64,000 nt of DNA from Streptomyces sp. RKAG293 (GCF_023701745.1 NZ_JAJOZB010000001.1:5927501-5991500); one strand, 5' to 3'; shown: positions 53,635-62,142, numbered from the stretch's first letter. The notes: generated by a model from the sequence alone, not told the origin. Numbers and translations: made by a program.

Positions 53635-54483
53635 ATGACCGTCCCCGGGAACTCCACTCTCGGCCCACCCCTCGGCGAGCCGGTCGAGGTGGGCGCGAGG
53701 GGTGCCGCCTGGGACAGGGTCCGTGCCGACCTGACGGCCTACGGAACCGCGCTGATCTACGCCCAGCTGGCCGATCTGCAGCCGGACCTGCCCGAGGGCG
53801 ACGAACTGCGCGCGCTGCTCGGCCGGGACTGGTCCCGCTATCTCGACCTCGCCCACCCCGCCGTCCGCAGCCGCTACGCGGCCTCGCGGATCCTGCTGAA
53901 GTTCGCGGCCGGCGCGGTGCTCAACGGCGATCCCGACGACCTGGAGCTCGCCTACGGGCCGACCGGGCGGCCGTATCTGCGCGGCTGCGACCAGATCGAC
54001 ATCAGCCTCAGCCACACCGAGGACCTGCTGCTGGTCGGCCTCACCACCCGCGGCCTGATCGGCGTGGACGCCGAGCGGACCGACCGGCAGATGTACGGCA
54101 GCGGCCTGGGCCGCCATGTGTGCACACCGTACGAACTGGTCACCCTCGCCTCGCTGGAGGAGGAGCAGCGCAACCCCAGCCTGGTGCGGCTGTGGACCCT
54201 CAAGGAGGCGTACAGCAAGGCCATCGGGCAGGGCATGCAGTTCCGGTTCAGCGAGTTCGGGTTCGGCCCGGACGGCAAGCCGGTGCGCGTGCAGCGCCCG
54301 GACGGCACGGCCGGGACCGGGTCCGAGTGGGCGTTCCGCACCTTCGTGCTCGACACCGGCTACTGCGTGAGCGCGGCGGTGTACGACGCGGGCTTCGGCG
54401 CGGTGCTGGACACCGACATCACGACCATGCTCGACCAGGACGCCGCGGACGCGATCACCGCCGCGCTCAATGAGCAGGAGTGA
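53635..54483 (+). CDS. Sfp-type 4'-phosphopantetheinyl transferase
   Basis: This 282-residue enzyme transfers the phosphopantetheine arm from CoA to carrier proteins. The signature motifs are IDISLSHTEDLL, GVDAERTDRQ (Mg-binding Asp/Glu) and LWTLKEAYSKAIG (W-x-x-KEA-x-x-K). The length is typical of bacterial Sfp-type enzymes. GAGGAGCAAGG lies just upstream of ATG 53635. As the last gene of the operon it probably activates the two or three ACPs encoded upstream. A second, unrelated-looking PPTase is encoded 1.5 kb away on the other strand. A bidirectional hairpin covers its stop codon. Confidence 0.93.
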   Translation: MTVPGNSTLGPPLGEPVEVGARGAAWDRVRADLTAYGTALIYAQLADLQPDLPEGDELRALLGRDWSRYLDLAHPAVRSRYAASRILLKFAAGAVLNGDPDDLELAYGPTGRPYLRGCDQIDISLSHTEDLLLVGLTTRGLIGVDAERTDRQMYGSGLGRHVCTPYELVTLASLEEEQRNPSLVRLWTLKEAYSKAIGQGMQFRFSEFGFGPDGKPVRVQRPDGTAGTGSEWAFRTFVLDTGYCVSAAVYDAGFGAVLDTDITTMLDQDAADAITAALNEQE

Positions 54484-54518
54484 CGTTTCTCCGGGGCGCT
54501 GTCCCCGGGGTCGTCACT
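54479..54518. terminator. Bidirectional terminator between convergent PPTase and regulator genes
   Basis: Outer arms AGTGACG (54479-54485) and CGTCACT (54512-54518) enclose the inner stem CCGGGG/CCCCGG (54491-54496 and 54503-54508). It overlaps both stop codons, so it serves the operon and the minus-strand regulator alike. Confidence 0.82.
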
Positions 54519-55545
54519 CCTTGAGGCCGAACTGGTCCAGCATCCCGGACAGCGCGACGTTGAACCCCGCCTGGAACCGGCTGGTGGCCTCGAGCTGTTC
54601 GGTGATCTCCGATATGTGGCGGCGGCAGGTGCGTACCGACATGCCGAGCCGGCGCGCCACCATCTCGTCCTTGTATCCCTTGGCCATCAGCCGGATGATC
54701 GACGCGCGGAGATCGTCGGTCCCCGAGGACGTCGACTGGCTGTCGGGGTTGAACGGGGTGGCGCCGTCCCACAGGTGCTCGAAGACCGCGCACAGGAAGG
54801 CGACCAGCGTCGGTTCGCGGACGATCGCCGCGCCGGGGGTCTTCGAGGCCGACTTGCGCTCCGGCAGGAAGACGGTCTCCCGATCGTAAATGATCATGCG
54901 GTCGATGAGTTCGTCCGCGGTGCGGACCTCGGCGCCCTCGGCGGAGATGTCCCGGACATACGCCCTGGTGGCGAGGTCGCTGCGGGCCGTGTGCTGGTAG
55001 ATGGTGCGGATCCGCACCCCCCGGTCCAGCGTGTTCAGCGCGCGCTGCCGGGCCGACGCCAGCGACGGTGACGAGCGGGCGCCGCCGGGCTGCACCGTGA
55101 GCAGCTCCTTGCGGCACTGCTGCGTCAGGTGGTTGATCATCGACTGGATGGTGTCCTTGTCGCTGATGACGTCGAAGGCCTCCAGCCGGTTGCGCATCCG
55201 GCGTCCCTCGAAGTACCGCGGCATCAGCGACAGCAGCTTCGACCGCACATCGGTGACGGCCTGCTGCAGATCCCGGATCTGATGCTCGGCGGATCCCACC
55301 AGATCCGCGGCCGCGACATCCGGTCCCACCGGAACCAGCACGTCGGGATCACCCGGCATCGGCTGCAGAAGGTGCAGAAGTCGCAGGACGTGTTCCACCC
55401 GGTCGACCTCGGGCGTGGTGAGCGAAAGTCGCTCCGCGATGTCCGCCCGGTCGAACCGTCCGAACTCGACGGCGGCCCCGTAAGCGGCAGCGCTCAAGTC
55501 GTCCAACTCGGCGAACTCCGAACTGGAATTGCCGCTTCCGGCCAT
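54514..55545 (-). CDS. TrmB-like/LuxR-type transcriptional regulator (copy 2)
   Basis: This 343-residue regulator is built like the protein at 41944-42951: an N-terminal winged-helix segment (FDRADIAERLSLTTPEVDRV), a helical linker, a TrmB-like middle domain (DRGVRIRTIYQHTARS ... ISAEGAEVRTADELIDR) and a C-terminal LuxR HTH (IIRLMAKGYKDEMVARRLGMSVRTC). Both end in a segment with SRFQAG. ATG 55545 is chosen, with GGGGAG about eight bases upstream; the frame extends to 55635 without support. It is divergent from a small secreted peptide gene (180 bases between starts) and probably co-regulates it. It ends in the bidirectional hairpin with the PPTase gene. Confidence 0.85.
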   Translation of the reverse strand: MAGSGNSSSEFAELDDLSAAAYGAAVEFGRFDRADIAERLSLTTPEVDRVEHVLRLLHLLQPMPGDPDVLVPVGPDVAAADLVGSAEHQIRDLQQAVTDVRSKLLSLMPRYFEGRRMRNRLEAFDVISDKDTIQSMINHLTQQCRKELLTVQPGGARSSPSLASARQRALNTLDRGVRIRTIYQHTARSDLATRAYVRDISAEGAEVRTADELIDRMIIYDRETVFLPERKSASKTPGAAIVREPTLVAFLCAVFEHLWDGATPFNPDSQSTSSGTDDLRASIIRLMAKGYKDEMVARRLGMSVRTCRRHISEITEQLEATSRFQAGFNVALSGMLDQFGLKE

Positions 55546-55654
55546 CCGTGGCGCTCCCCCGTGAGCTGTGAAGTTGCTGCCATGCAAGCTTAGGCCATCG
55601 GGTTGGCCTTGGAGCGGGGATTCGAACCTGGGCATTGTGTGCGGGTCGGACAGT

Positions 55655-55668
55655 GGCTCTAGTGAGCC
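55655..55668. promoter_or_regulatory. Inverted repeat in the divergent promoter region of regulator 2 and peptide 2
   Basis: GGCTC (55655-55659), TAGT, GAGCC (55664-55668) lie about 57 bases before the peptide start and about 110 bases before the regulator start. The spacing suits an operator acting on both promoters. Function is inferred. Confidence 0.4.
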
Positions 55669-55724
55669 TCAAGTGACGACAGCACCACAGTGAAGTCCGT
55701 GAGACCGATCCTTTTGGGGGAAAC

Positions 55725-55916
55725 ATGAGGGTTTCGGCGAATATGAAGAGTGTGACCGTACGGGCGATGCTCGTCGCAAGTGCGGTCGCGGCGCTGGCGG
55801 TCGGGTACTCCCCGGCGCAGGCGCAGACCTTGGAACGTCAGGCGGGGGATGCCATCAGCACTCCTGTGGCTTACAACACGGGGCACGTACACGCTGATGA
55901 CGACGAGTGGGACTGA
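55725..55916 (+). CDS. Small secreted peptide divergent from regulator 2
   Basis: This 63-residue peptide has a signal sequence (TVRAMLVASAVAALAVGYSPAQA, cleavage after AQA) and a mature part of about 30 residues (QTLERQAGDAISTPVAYN, then an acidic, His/Asp-rich end GHVHADDDEWD). GGGGGAAAC lies just upstream of ATG 55725. No Cys and no processing enzymes are beside it, so it is probably used as an unmodified or cleaved peptide. The parallel with the peptide at 41598-41798, each next to a TrmB/LuxR-type regulator of the same family, suggests a peptide-sensing module. No signalling role has been shown here. Confidence 0.72.
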   Translation: MRVSANMKSVTVRAMLVASAVAALAVGYSPAQAQTLERQAGDAISTPVAYNTGHVHADDDEWD

Positions 55917-55957
55917 CCATCCCGGGGGACTGACCATCCCCGGTCGTTCGGCCTGAT

Positions 55958-56680
55958 TTACGCAGCGCTCCCTACCAGCATCTGGTAGGGAGCGTTCTGC
56001 TGTGCCCCCACCGTCGCGGGAACCGTCGCCGGAACCGCGATCGCACTGACCAGTACGCCACCGCCCGCCGACCAGCGTCCGCTGAAACCCGTGGGGTCCC
56101 CCTCTTTCAGGGCGGACGCCGGCAGCAGCAGCCGCGCGCGGAAGGTACGCGCCAGCGGGTTGACGGTGATGAGCGCGTCCTCGAAGTCCAGCTCCCGGCC
56201 GGTGAGCGGGAACCAGGCCTTGTAGACGGACTCCTTCATGCTGAACAGCAGCCGGTCCCAGCACACCTCGGGGGTCGTCCGCATCAACTGCCGTACCCAG
56301 CCGCGCTCCTGGGGGAGCGCGATGGACTCCAGGATGCCCTCCGGGAGGGTGTCGTTGGGCTCGGCGTCGATCCCGATCGCCGCCATGTCGCTGGTACGGG
56401 CCACGGCCGCCGCACGGTAGCCGTTGCAGTGCGTCATGCTGCCGACCACGTCCGGGGCCCACTGCGGCGCGCCGCGGAGGCCGGGGAGTATCGGCATCGC
56501 CGGCAGGCCGAGCCCGGCCAGGGCGCGGCGGGCGCACCAGCGCGCCGTGGTGAATTCCAGCCGCCGCTTCTCCACCGCGTTGCGGATCTGCTCCGCCTCC
56601 TCCGGGAACAGGGTCGCCTCGGGCGGGTCCAGCGTCGCGTCCACCGCGACGACCTCGGTGGGAAGCAGCTGCGCGATCAT
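55958..56680 (-). CDS. Second 4'-phosphopantetheinyl transferase (EntD-like)
   Basis: This 240-residue PPTase is of the EntD/secondary-metabolite type. It has LEFTTARWCARRALAGLG, SMTHCNGYRAAAVAR, GIDAEPNDT (metal site) and FSMKESVYKAWFPLTGRELDFEDA (KE-x-x-x-K motif). It differs from the Sfp-type enzyme at 53635-54483 by having the WCARRA and THC segments and no W-x-x-KEA. ATG 56680 follows a weak GGGG site, and the longer frame to 56839 is Arg-rich and not family-like. It converges with the small peptide gene and is divergent from the metallophosphoesterase gene, a pairing I recall from other streptomycetes. Confidence 0.92.
   Translation of the reverse strand: MIAQLLPTEVVAVDATLDPPEATLFPEEAEQIRNAVEKRRLEFTTARWCARRALAGLGLPAMPILPGLRGAPQWAPDVVGSMTHCNGYRAAAVARTSDMAAIGIDAEPNDTLPEGILESIALPQERGWVRQLMRTTPEVCWDRLLFSMKESVYKAWFPLTGRELDFEDALITVNPLARTFRARLLLPASALKEGDPTGFSGRWSAGGGVLVSAIAVPATVPATVGAQQNAPYQMLVGSAA
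55966..55994 (+). terminator. Hairpin downstream of peptide 2
   Basis: CGCTCCCTACCAG (55966-55978), CAT and CTGGTAGGGAGCG (55982-55994) form a perfect 13-base stem. The hairpin begins 49 bases after the peptide stop and overlaps the C-terminal codons of the convergent PPTase gene. It may end transcription from the plus strand. Confidence 0.65.
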
Positions 56681-57017
56681 GGGAGCCCCGTTTCGTCCGA
56701 CGCCTCGTCGGCGTCTGCCGCTTGCTCGCTCCGGTGGGTGGCGAGCGATTTCCACGCTGCCGTTCCGGGGGGTCACGGGACAACGAATGCGGCGCCGGCG
56801 GCGGTGATATGGCAGGTCGCAGCCCCGATCCATGCCCACCAGCTGCTATCCGGGAGACGGCCGGGAGGCGGCCTGCCGGTCGGCAGGCATGGGCGCGCGA
56901 CGGCTTGCCATGCGGTTGCTACACGCCATGACAAGGCGGCCGGTCGGGCCGGGGGCAGGGGGTGCCTGCCCGGACATAGGGGTTCTTCCCCACTCTTCGC
57001 CGTTCTACCCTCATCGG
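56681..57017. other. Divergent intergenic region with a palindrome
   Basis: This 337-base gap lies between PPTase 2 and the metallophosphoesterase gene. It contains a near-perfect palindrome, GCCTGCCG (56871-56878), GT, CGGCAGGC (56881-56888), which may be an operator. No clear small gene is seen, and promoter boxes cannot be fixed with confidence. Confidence 0.55.
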
Positions 57018-57863
57018 ATGTCTCAAGGGAAGTTGCTGGGCATCAGTGACCTGCATGTCGCGCATCCGGAGAACCGGAAGATCCTCGAGGAGCTGCGCCC
57101 GGACAACCCGGCGGACTGGCTGATCGTGGCGGGCGACGTGGGCGAGGTGCTCGAGGACGTCGAGTGGGCCCTGGAACTGCTGAGCGTGCGGTTCGCCCAC
57201 GTCGTGTGGGCGCCGGGCAACCATGACCTGTGGACCCCGCACGGCGATGCCGTGCAGCTGCGCGGCGAGGCCCGCTACCGGCATCTGGTGGAGGTCTGCC
57301 GGTCGCTGGGCGTGCACAGTCCGGAGGACCCGTACCCGGTCTGGAGCGGCCCCGGCGGCCCGGTCGTCGTCGCGCCGCTGTTCCTGCTGTACGACTACAC
57401 CTTCCGCACGCCCACCGCGGCCACGAAGGAGGAGTCGCTCGCGCAGGCCTACGAGGCCGGCATCGTCTGCACCGACGAGTTCCTGCTGCACCCCGATCCC
57501 TACCCGTCGCGGGACGCGTGGTGCCGGGCCCGGGTGGCGGAGACCGCGCGGCGGCTGGAAGCCTGCGATCCGGAACTGCGGACCGTCCTCGTCAACCACT
57601 TCCCCCTGGTGCGGGACCCGACGAATATCCTGCGTTATCCCGAATTCGCCCAATGGTGCGGAACTGAGCTGACGGCGGACTGGCACACCCGATTCCGGGC
57701 CGCCGCCGTCGTCTACGGGCATCTGCACATTCCCCGCACCACCTGGTACGACGGGGTGCGGTTCGAAGAGGTGTCGGTCGGCTACCCCCGTGAGTGGCGC
57801 ACTCCCGGCCACCCCAGGAACGTGCCGCGGCAGATCCTTCCGGAGCCCGCCACGGCCCTCTGA
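57018..57863 (+). CDS. Metallophosphoesterase
   Basis: This 281-residue cytoplasmic calcineurin-like phosphoesterase starts at ATG 57018. The dinuclear metal motifs are in order: LLGISDLHVAHP (D-x-H), IVAGDVGEVLEDVEW (GD), WAPGNHDLW (GNHD), VLVNHFPLVRD (H) and VVYGHLHIPRTT (GHxH). Substrates could be nucleotides or phosphopeptides; there is no specificity signature. It is divergent from PPTase 2 and followed by the LAL regulator gene after 240 bases. The frame upstream to 56832 is not family-like. Confidence 0.92.
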   Translation: MSQGKLLGISDLHVAHPENRKILEELRPDNPADWLIVAGDVGEVLEDVEWALELLSVRFAHVVWAPGNHDLWTPHGDAVQLRGEARYRHLVEVCRSLGVHSPEDPYPVWSGPGGPVVVAPLFLLYDYTFRTPTAATKEESLAQAYEAGIVCTDEFLLHPDPYPSRDAWCRARVAETARRLEACDPELRTVLVNHFPLVRDPTNILRYPEFAQWCGTELTADWHTRFRAAAVVYGHLHIPRTTWYDGVRFEEVSVGYPREWRTPGHPRNVPRQILPEPATAL

Positions 57864-58103
57864 CCTGCCCCGCCCGATAGCACGTCGGACGGGCACTCGC
57901 GCGCCGCTGGAGTACTTACTGCAGGGCAACTTCCGGCCACCGTGGGACGCGAGTTCCCTGCCTACACTGGATTCCTGATTCAACGGGGAGAATCCTCCGT
58001 TTCAATTCGCCAGTGCCAATGCGCTTCCTCTGGGGAAAAAGGCCGGTTATTCCGGCCGGCGGGAGCGCGGACCGCACTGGATTACGGGGACAGTGGGGCG
58101 AAG

Positions 58104-60950
58104 ATGGTGCTGATCGACCGTGAGGCGGAACTGGCGCTACTGGATACGGCCTTGGCCGGATGTATGGCGGGACATGCCCGGATCGTGCTGGTCGAAGGCG
58201 CGGTCGGCTGCGGGAAGAGCGAACTCGCCGACACCGTCGCCGAGTCGGCCGAGAAGGCCGGCGCCGTCGTGCTGCGCGCGATGGGATCCGCGGCGGAACG
58301 GGCCCTGCCACTGGCGGTGCTGGGGCAGCTCGTCAACAGCGCGCCGCCCGGGACACTCCCGGAACCGGCGCAGAACCAGGGCCCGTCGAGGATCGAGGCC
58401 ATGCAGGCGTTCAGCGACGCCGTCCATGACCTCAGTACGCGGACACCGGTGGTGATCTGCGTCGACGACCTGCATCTGGTGGACGACCTGTCCTGCCGCT
58501 ATCTGCTGCAACTGGCCCGCAGGGCCCGCAACGCCAGGATCCTGCTGGTGCTGACCGAACCGGTGCACGAGCGCAGCGACGACCCGGTGTTCGGCACCGA
58601 GCTGCTGCGGCAGCCCAACTTCACCCGGGTCCGGCTGGAGCGGCTCGGCCGGTACGCCGTCGCCGAGGTGCTCGCCCAGGGTCTCGACGGGCAGCCGGAC
58701 ACGGCGGGGGACGAGCGGCTCGCCGACCACGCCGGCCACTTCTGGACCGTCAGCGGCGGCAACCCGCTGCTGCTGCGCGCCCTCGTCGAGGAGTACCGGG
58801 TCGCCCGGCGCAACTCCCCGGCGGGCGCGATCCCGGAGCCGGAGGCGGGCGGCGCGTTCACCCAGGCCGTCCTGGCCTGCCTGTACCGCTGCGGGCCGCG
58901 GACCACCCAGCTGGCCGAGGCGCTGGCCGTGCTGGGCAGGACCGGCACCGCGGAACTGGCGGCGCAGCTGCTGGGCATCACCACTCCCGCGGCGGTCCAG
59001 GGGGTCGCCGCGCTGAACGCCGCCGGGATCCTGGAGAGCTTCCGCTTCCGGCACCCCGCGGTGCGCCGCTCGCTCCTCGACCGGATGGATCCGGCCGCCC
59101 GCACCGGACTGCACCGGCGGGCCGCCAGGCTGGCGCACCAGTACGGCATGCCCGCGTCGGCCGTCGCCGGCCAGCTGCTCGCCGCGCAGCACGCGGACGA
59201 GGACTGGGCGGTGCCGGTCCTGCGGGCGGCGGCCGAGCAGCTGCTCGCCGACGGCAAGGCCGTACCGGCCGCCGCCTGCCTGGAGCTGGCGTACCAGGGC
59301 TGCACCGACGACGAACAGCGCGCCGAGTTCCGCACCCGGCTGGCCGCCGTGACCTGGCGGACCAACCCGGGCGCCGCCGAACGGCATCTCAGCGAACCGC
59401 TGGACGCGCTGCGCGCCGACCGGCTCGCCCCGGCCCGGATGGGCCCGCTGGCCCGGCTGCTGGCCGCCCAGGGGCGGATCGACGAGGCCGGCGACGTACT
59501 CGCCCGGCTCGCGACCGCGACCGGCGACACGGGCCGGCGGCCCGACCCGCAGCACGGCACGGCACCGGTCTCGTCGCTGGGCTCCGCGCTCGGCAGCAGA
59601 CCCGGCGGCCAGCTGCCGGGGCACCGGGACGATCCGCTGGACGGGCTGTCCGCCTTCCCGCGCTGGGCCGGCGGGCGGACCCGCGCCGCGGGCTCGCCGC
59701 CGTCCACCGCCGCGCACTCCAGCGTCAACGCCGCCACGGTGGCGGTCGCGCCGGCCGCCCTGTGGGCGATCCCGGACGGCGTGCAGGACGGCACGGCCGC
59801 CGAGGACGCCGAACTGTTCCTGCGCGGGACGACGCTCGCTGCCGCCACCGTGGAGCCGATCGTGCAGGCCCTGCGGGTCCTGCTGCACCTCGGGGGTGCG
59901 CAGCGGGCCGTGCACTGGAGCCAGGTCATCGGCGAGGAGGCCGCCCGCCGCGAAGCCCCGGGCTGGCAGGCGCTGTTCACCTCGCTGTGGGCCGAGGCCC
60001 TGCTGCGCCAGGGGGATCTGCAGGGCGCCGAGGAGCGGGCCGCGCTCGCCCTCAAGCTGGTGCCGGAACGCGGCGGCAGCGTCTTCCTGTGCGGGGTGGC
60101 GGCGACGCTGGTCCGCGCCCGCACCGCGATGGGCCACTACGACGCGGCCGCCCGGGTGCTCAGCCAGCCGGTCCCCGAGGGCCTGGCCGGCAGCTTCCAC
60201 GGGCTTGCCTATCTGCGCGCCCGCGGCCAGTACCACCTGGCGACCAGCCGCTACCACGCGGCGCTCGGCGACTTCCTGGACATCGGCCGGCGCACCAAGC
60301 GCTGGGGTCTGGACCGGCCGCTGCTGCTGCCGTGGCGCACCGACGCGGCGGAGGCGCTGCTGCAGCTCGGCGAGGCGCACCAGGCGGAGCGCTTCGTGAC
60401 CGACCAGCTCGCCACCCGCGACGCCGCCAACCCGTGGGTGTCCGGTATCTCGCTGCGGCTGCGCGCCGCGACGCGTGAGCCCAGGGAGCGGCAGATCCTG
60501 CTCGCGAAGTCCGTCGACGAACTGCGCCGGTCGGGCGACCGCTACGAGCTGGCCCGTTCCATGGCCGAACTCGGCCAGGTGCTGAAGGAACTGGGCGAGC
60601 CGACCCGCGCCAACATGGTCAACCGGCGGGCCTGGCACCTGGCGCAGGAGTGCGGGGCCGAGGCACTGCGCGAGAAGACCCTCCCGGGGCACAGCGCCGC
60701 GGGCGGGGTGCCGGAGGACCCGGCGCCGGTGGCGGCCTACGCGGACCTGGAGGCCAAGCTCAGCGACTCCGAGAAGCGGGTGGCGATGCTCGCGGTGCAC
60801 GGGCACACCAACCGGGAGATCGCGATGAAGCTCTACATCACCGTCAGCACCGTCGAGCAGCACCTGACGCGGGTCTACCGCAAGCTCAGCATCAGCAGCC
60901 GGCAGGAGCTGCCGGTGGACCTTCAGCTCAGCGTCACCGAGATGGCGTGA
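58104..60950 (+). CDS. Large ATP-binding LuxR-family (LAL) regulator
   Basis: This 948-residue transcriptional activator has an N-terminal AAA/STAND ATPase (EGAVGCGKSELADT Walker A near residue 30, VVICVDDLHLVDD Walker B), a long helical central region, and a C-terminal LuxR HTH (DSEKRVAMLAVHGHTNREIA ... TVSTVEQHLTRVYRKLSI). LAL proteins usually act as pathway-specific activators in biosynthetic clusters. ATG 58104 is preferred because GGGG stands just before it; the frame is open to 57942 and would then contain a TTA codon at 58047-58049. A Pro/Gly-rich insert is at about 480-550. It is probably co-transcribed with the MbtH gene 88 bases downstream. Confidence 0.92.
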   Translation: MVLIDREAELALLDTALAGCMAGHARIVLVEGAVGCGKSELADTVAESAEKAGAVVLRAMGSAAERALPLAVLGQLVNSAPPGTLPEPAQNQGPSRIEAMQAFSDAVHDLSTRTPVVICVDDLHLVDDLSCRYLLQLARRARNARILLVLTEPVHERSDDPVFGTELLRQPNFTRVRLERLGRYAVAEVLAQGLDGQPDTAGDERLADHAGHFWTVSGGNPLLLRALVEEYRVARRNSPAGAIPEPEAGGAFTQAVLACLYRCGPRTTQLAEALAVLGRTGTAELAAQLLGITTPAAVQGVAALNAAGILESFRFRHPAVRRSLLDRMDPAARTGLHRRAARLAHQYGMPASAVAGQLLAAQHADEDWAVPVLRAAAEQLLADGKAVPAAACLELAYQGCTDDEQRAEFRTRLAAVTWRTNPGAAERHLSEPLDALRADRLAPARMGPLARLLAAQGRIDEAGDVLARLATATGDTGRRPDPQHGTAPVSSLGSALGSRPGGQLPGHRDDPLDGLSAFPRWAGGRTRAAGSPPSTAAHSSVNAATVAVAPAALWAIPDGVQDGTAAEDAELFLRGTTLAAATVEPIVQALRVLLHLGGAQRAVHWSQVIGEEAARREAPGWQALFTSLWAEALLRQGDLQGAEERAALALKLVPERGGSVFLCGVAATLVRARTAMGHYDAAARVLSQPVPEGLAGSFHGLAYLRARGQYHLATSRYHAALGDFLDIGRRTKRWGLDRPLLLPWRTDAAEALLQLGEAHQAERFVTDQLATRDAANPWVSGISLRLRAATREPRERQILLAKSVDELRRSGDRYELARSMAELGQVLKELGEPTRANMVNRRAWHLAQECGAEALREKTLPGHSAAGGVPEDPAPVAAYADLEAKLSDSEKRVAMLAVHGHTNREIAMKLYITVSTVEQHLTRVYRKLSISSRQELPVDLQLSVTEMA

Positions 60951-61038
60951 CCGCCGAACTCCCTTGACGCGCACCTTTGTTGGAAGTCCACAACCCCCAC
61001 CTGTCACAGCACCCCGTACCCAGGGAGAGGACGAGCAG

Positions 61039-61260
61039 TTGAGCACACCGTTCGAGGACCCGGACGCCACCTATCTGGCACTGGTCAACGACGAGGGCCA
61101 GTACTCCGTGTGGCCGGCCGCCAACGACGTGCCCGCCGGCTGGCGGATCGTCCTGGAGGAGAGCGGCCGGCAGGCCTGTCTTGACCACGTCGAGGCGCAC
61201 TGGACGGACATGCGGCCGGTGAGCCTACGCGCCGCCATGGGCGGGCAGCCGGGCGAGTGA
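61039..61260 (+). CDS. MbtH-family protein
   Basis: This 73-residue MbtH-like protein has the family core NDEGQYSVWPAANDVPAGWRI and the ending DHVEAHWTDMRP. MbtH proteins bind and activate NRPS adenylation domains. TTG 61039 follows AGGGAGAGGACGAGC, a good ribosome site. No NRPS is encoded in the window, so its partner adenylation enzyme is outside it or elsewhere in the genome. Its 3' end overlaps the convergent HExxH gene (stop at 61225) by 36 bases. Confidence 0.93.
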   Translation: MSTPFEDPDATYLALVNDEGQYSVWPAANDVPAGWRIVLEESGRQACLDHVEAHWTDMRPVSLRAAMGGQPGE

Positions 61261-62142
61261 CGCGCGGGCGTACACCACCTGGTAGCCCGGCAGGATGAAC
61301 AGCGACTCGCGGAACGACGTGGTCGACTCGGGCATCAACTCCGGTACGGAGTCGGGCTGTTCGTACATGAGCGCCCGCTCCAGCCGGAAGAAGTACAGAT
61401 TGTGGGCGTCGACCCGGCGCTGGTAGGACCACCAGTCGCGGCACTCTTCGGGGCTGCCGCGCTCCCGCAGGTACGCGGCGACCAGCCGCTCCTCCAGGCA
61501 GTGCGCGAGCCGTTCCGACGCGAACTGCGACCGGACCGAGCGTCCCGGCCGGGCCCGTTCGTACAGGCAGTGGCCCAGCTCGTGGGCGATGCCGGCCAGG
61601 GCGTCGATCGTGGGGGCGTCCTGGCCCAGCACGATCGCGCGCCCGCTGTCGTCGTCCACCGTGCGGAACGGGGTGCCGGTCTCCTGGAGCGAGGACTCGG
61701 CGAGGATCCGCGTCACCTCCGCGCGCCGGTGCCGCAGCTCCGGCAGGCCGGCCAGGATCTCGGCGGCGGGCGCGTGGGTGGGGTGGCGCAGGATGACGCT
61801 GTCGGCCGGGATGGGCAGCGGCAGTTCGGCGAGGAACGTCAGCATCGAGCGGCGCAGCGGCAGGACGTCCGCGTACTCGGGGCGCGCCATCACCTGCCGG
61901 ACCTGCCGGTGGGTGCTGTCGATCAGCCGGCGCAGCCAGGGGGTCGCGCGGAGCCCGGCCAGGGCCGCGCGGCGGCCGCGCAGCACGCTCTCGATCAGCT
62001 CGCCGCGCCCCAGGACCGCCTCCTTCTGCAGCAGGCGGCGCTGGTCCCGGTAGGCGGCCACGGCGGCGGCGTCGCCGGGGAAGACGGCATCGGCGGGTAC
62101 GCGTGCGCGGGGTGCGTCAACCGCGGTGTTCCGGGGGCTCAT
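61225..62142 (-). CDS. HExxH metallopeptidase-like protein linked to a RiPP-like methyltransferase
   Basis: This 305-residue protein has the metal-binding motif HELGH (residues 187-191, in LAGIAHELGHCLYERARPG) and acidic residues at 210 and 217 that could be the third ligand, as in gluzincins. No signal peptide or membrane segment is seen, so it acts inside the cell. The start codon follows the methyltransferase stop directly (TGA-ATG), showing tight coupling. In this setting it could cleave or modify the Asn-rich peptide. Whether it is a zinc protease or an iron oxygenase of the HExxH type cannot be decided by sequence. The 3' end overlaps the MbtH gene. Confidence 0.7.
   Translation of the reverse strand: MSPRNTAVDAPRARVPADAVFPGDAAAVAAYRDQRRLLQKEAVLGRGELIESVLRGRRAALAGLRATPWLRRLIDSTHRQVRQVMARPEYADVLPLRRSMLTFLAELPLPIPADSVILRHPTHAPAAEILAGLPELRHRRAEVTRILAESSLQETGTPFRTVDDDSGRAIVLGQDAPTIDALAGIAHELGHCLYERARPGRSVRSQFASERLAHCLEERLVAAYLRERGSPEECRDWWSYQRRVDAHNLYFFRLERALMYEQPDSVPELMPESTTSFRESLFILPGYQVVYARASLARLPAHGGA

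Noticed and set aside
57872..57894. Terminator after the metallophosphoesterase gene
   Set aside because: GCCCG and CGGGC could pair, but the stem is only five bases with a long loop, so it is not listed as a feature.
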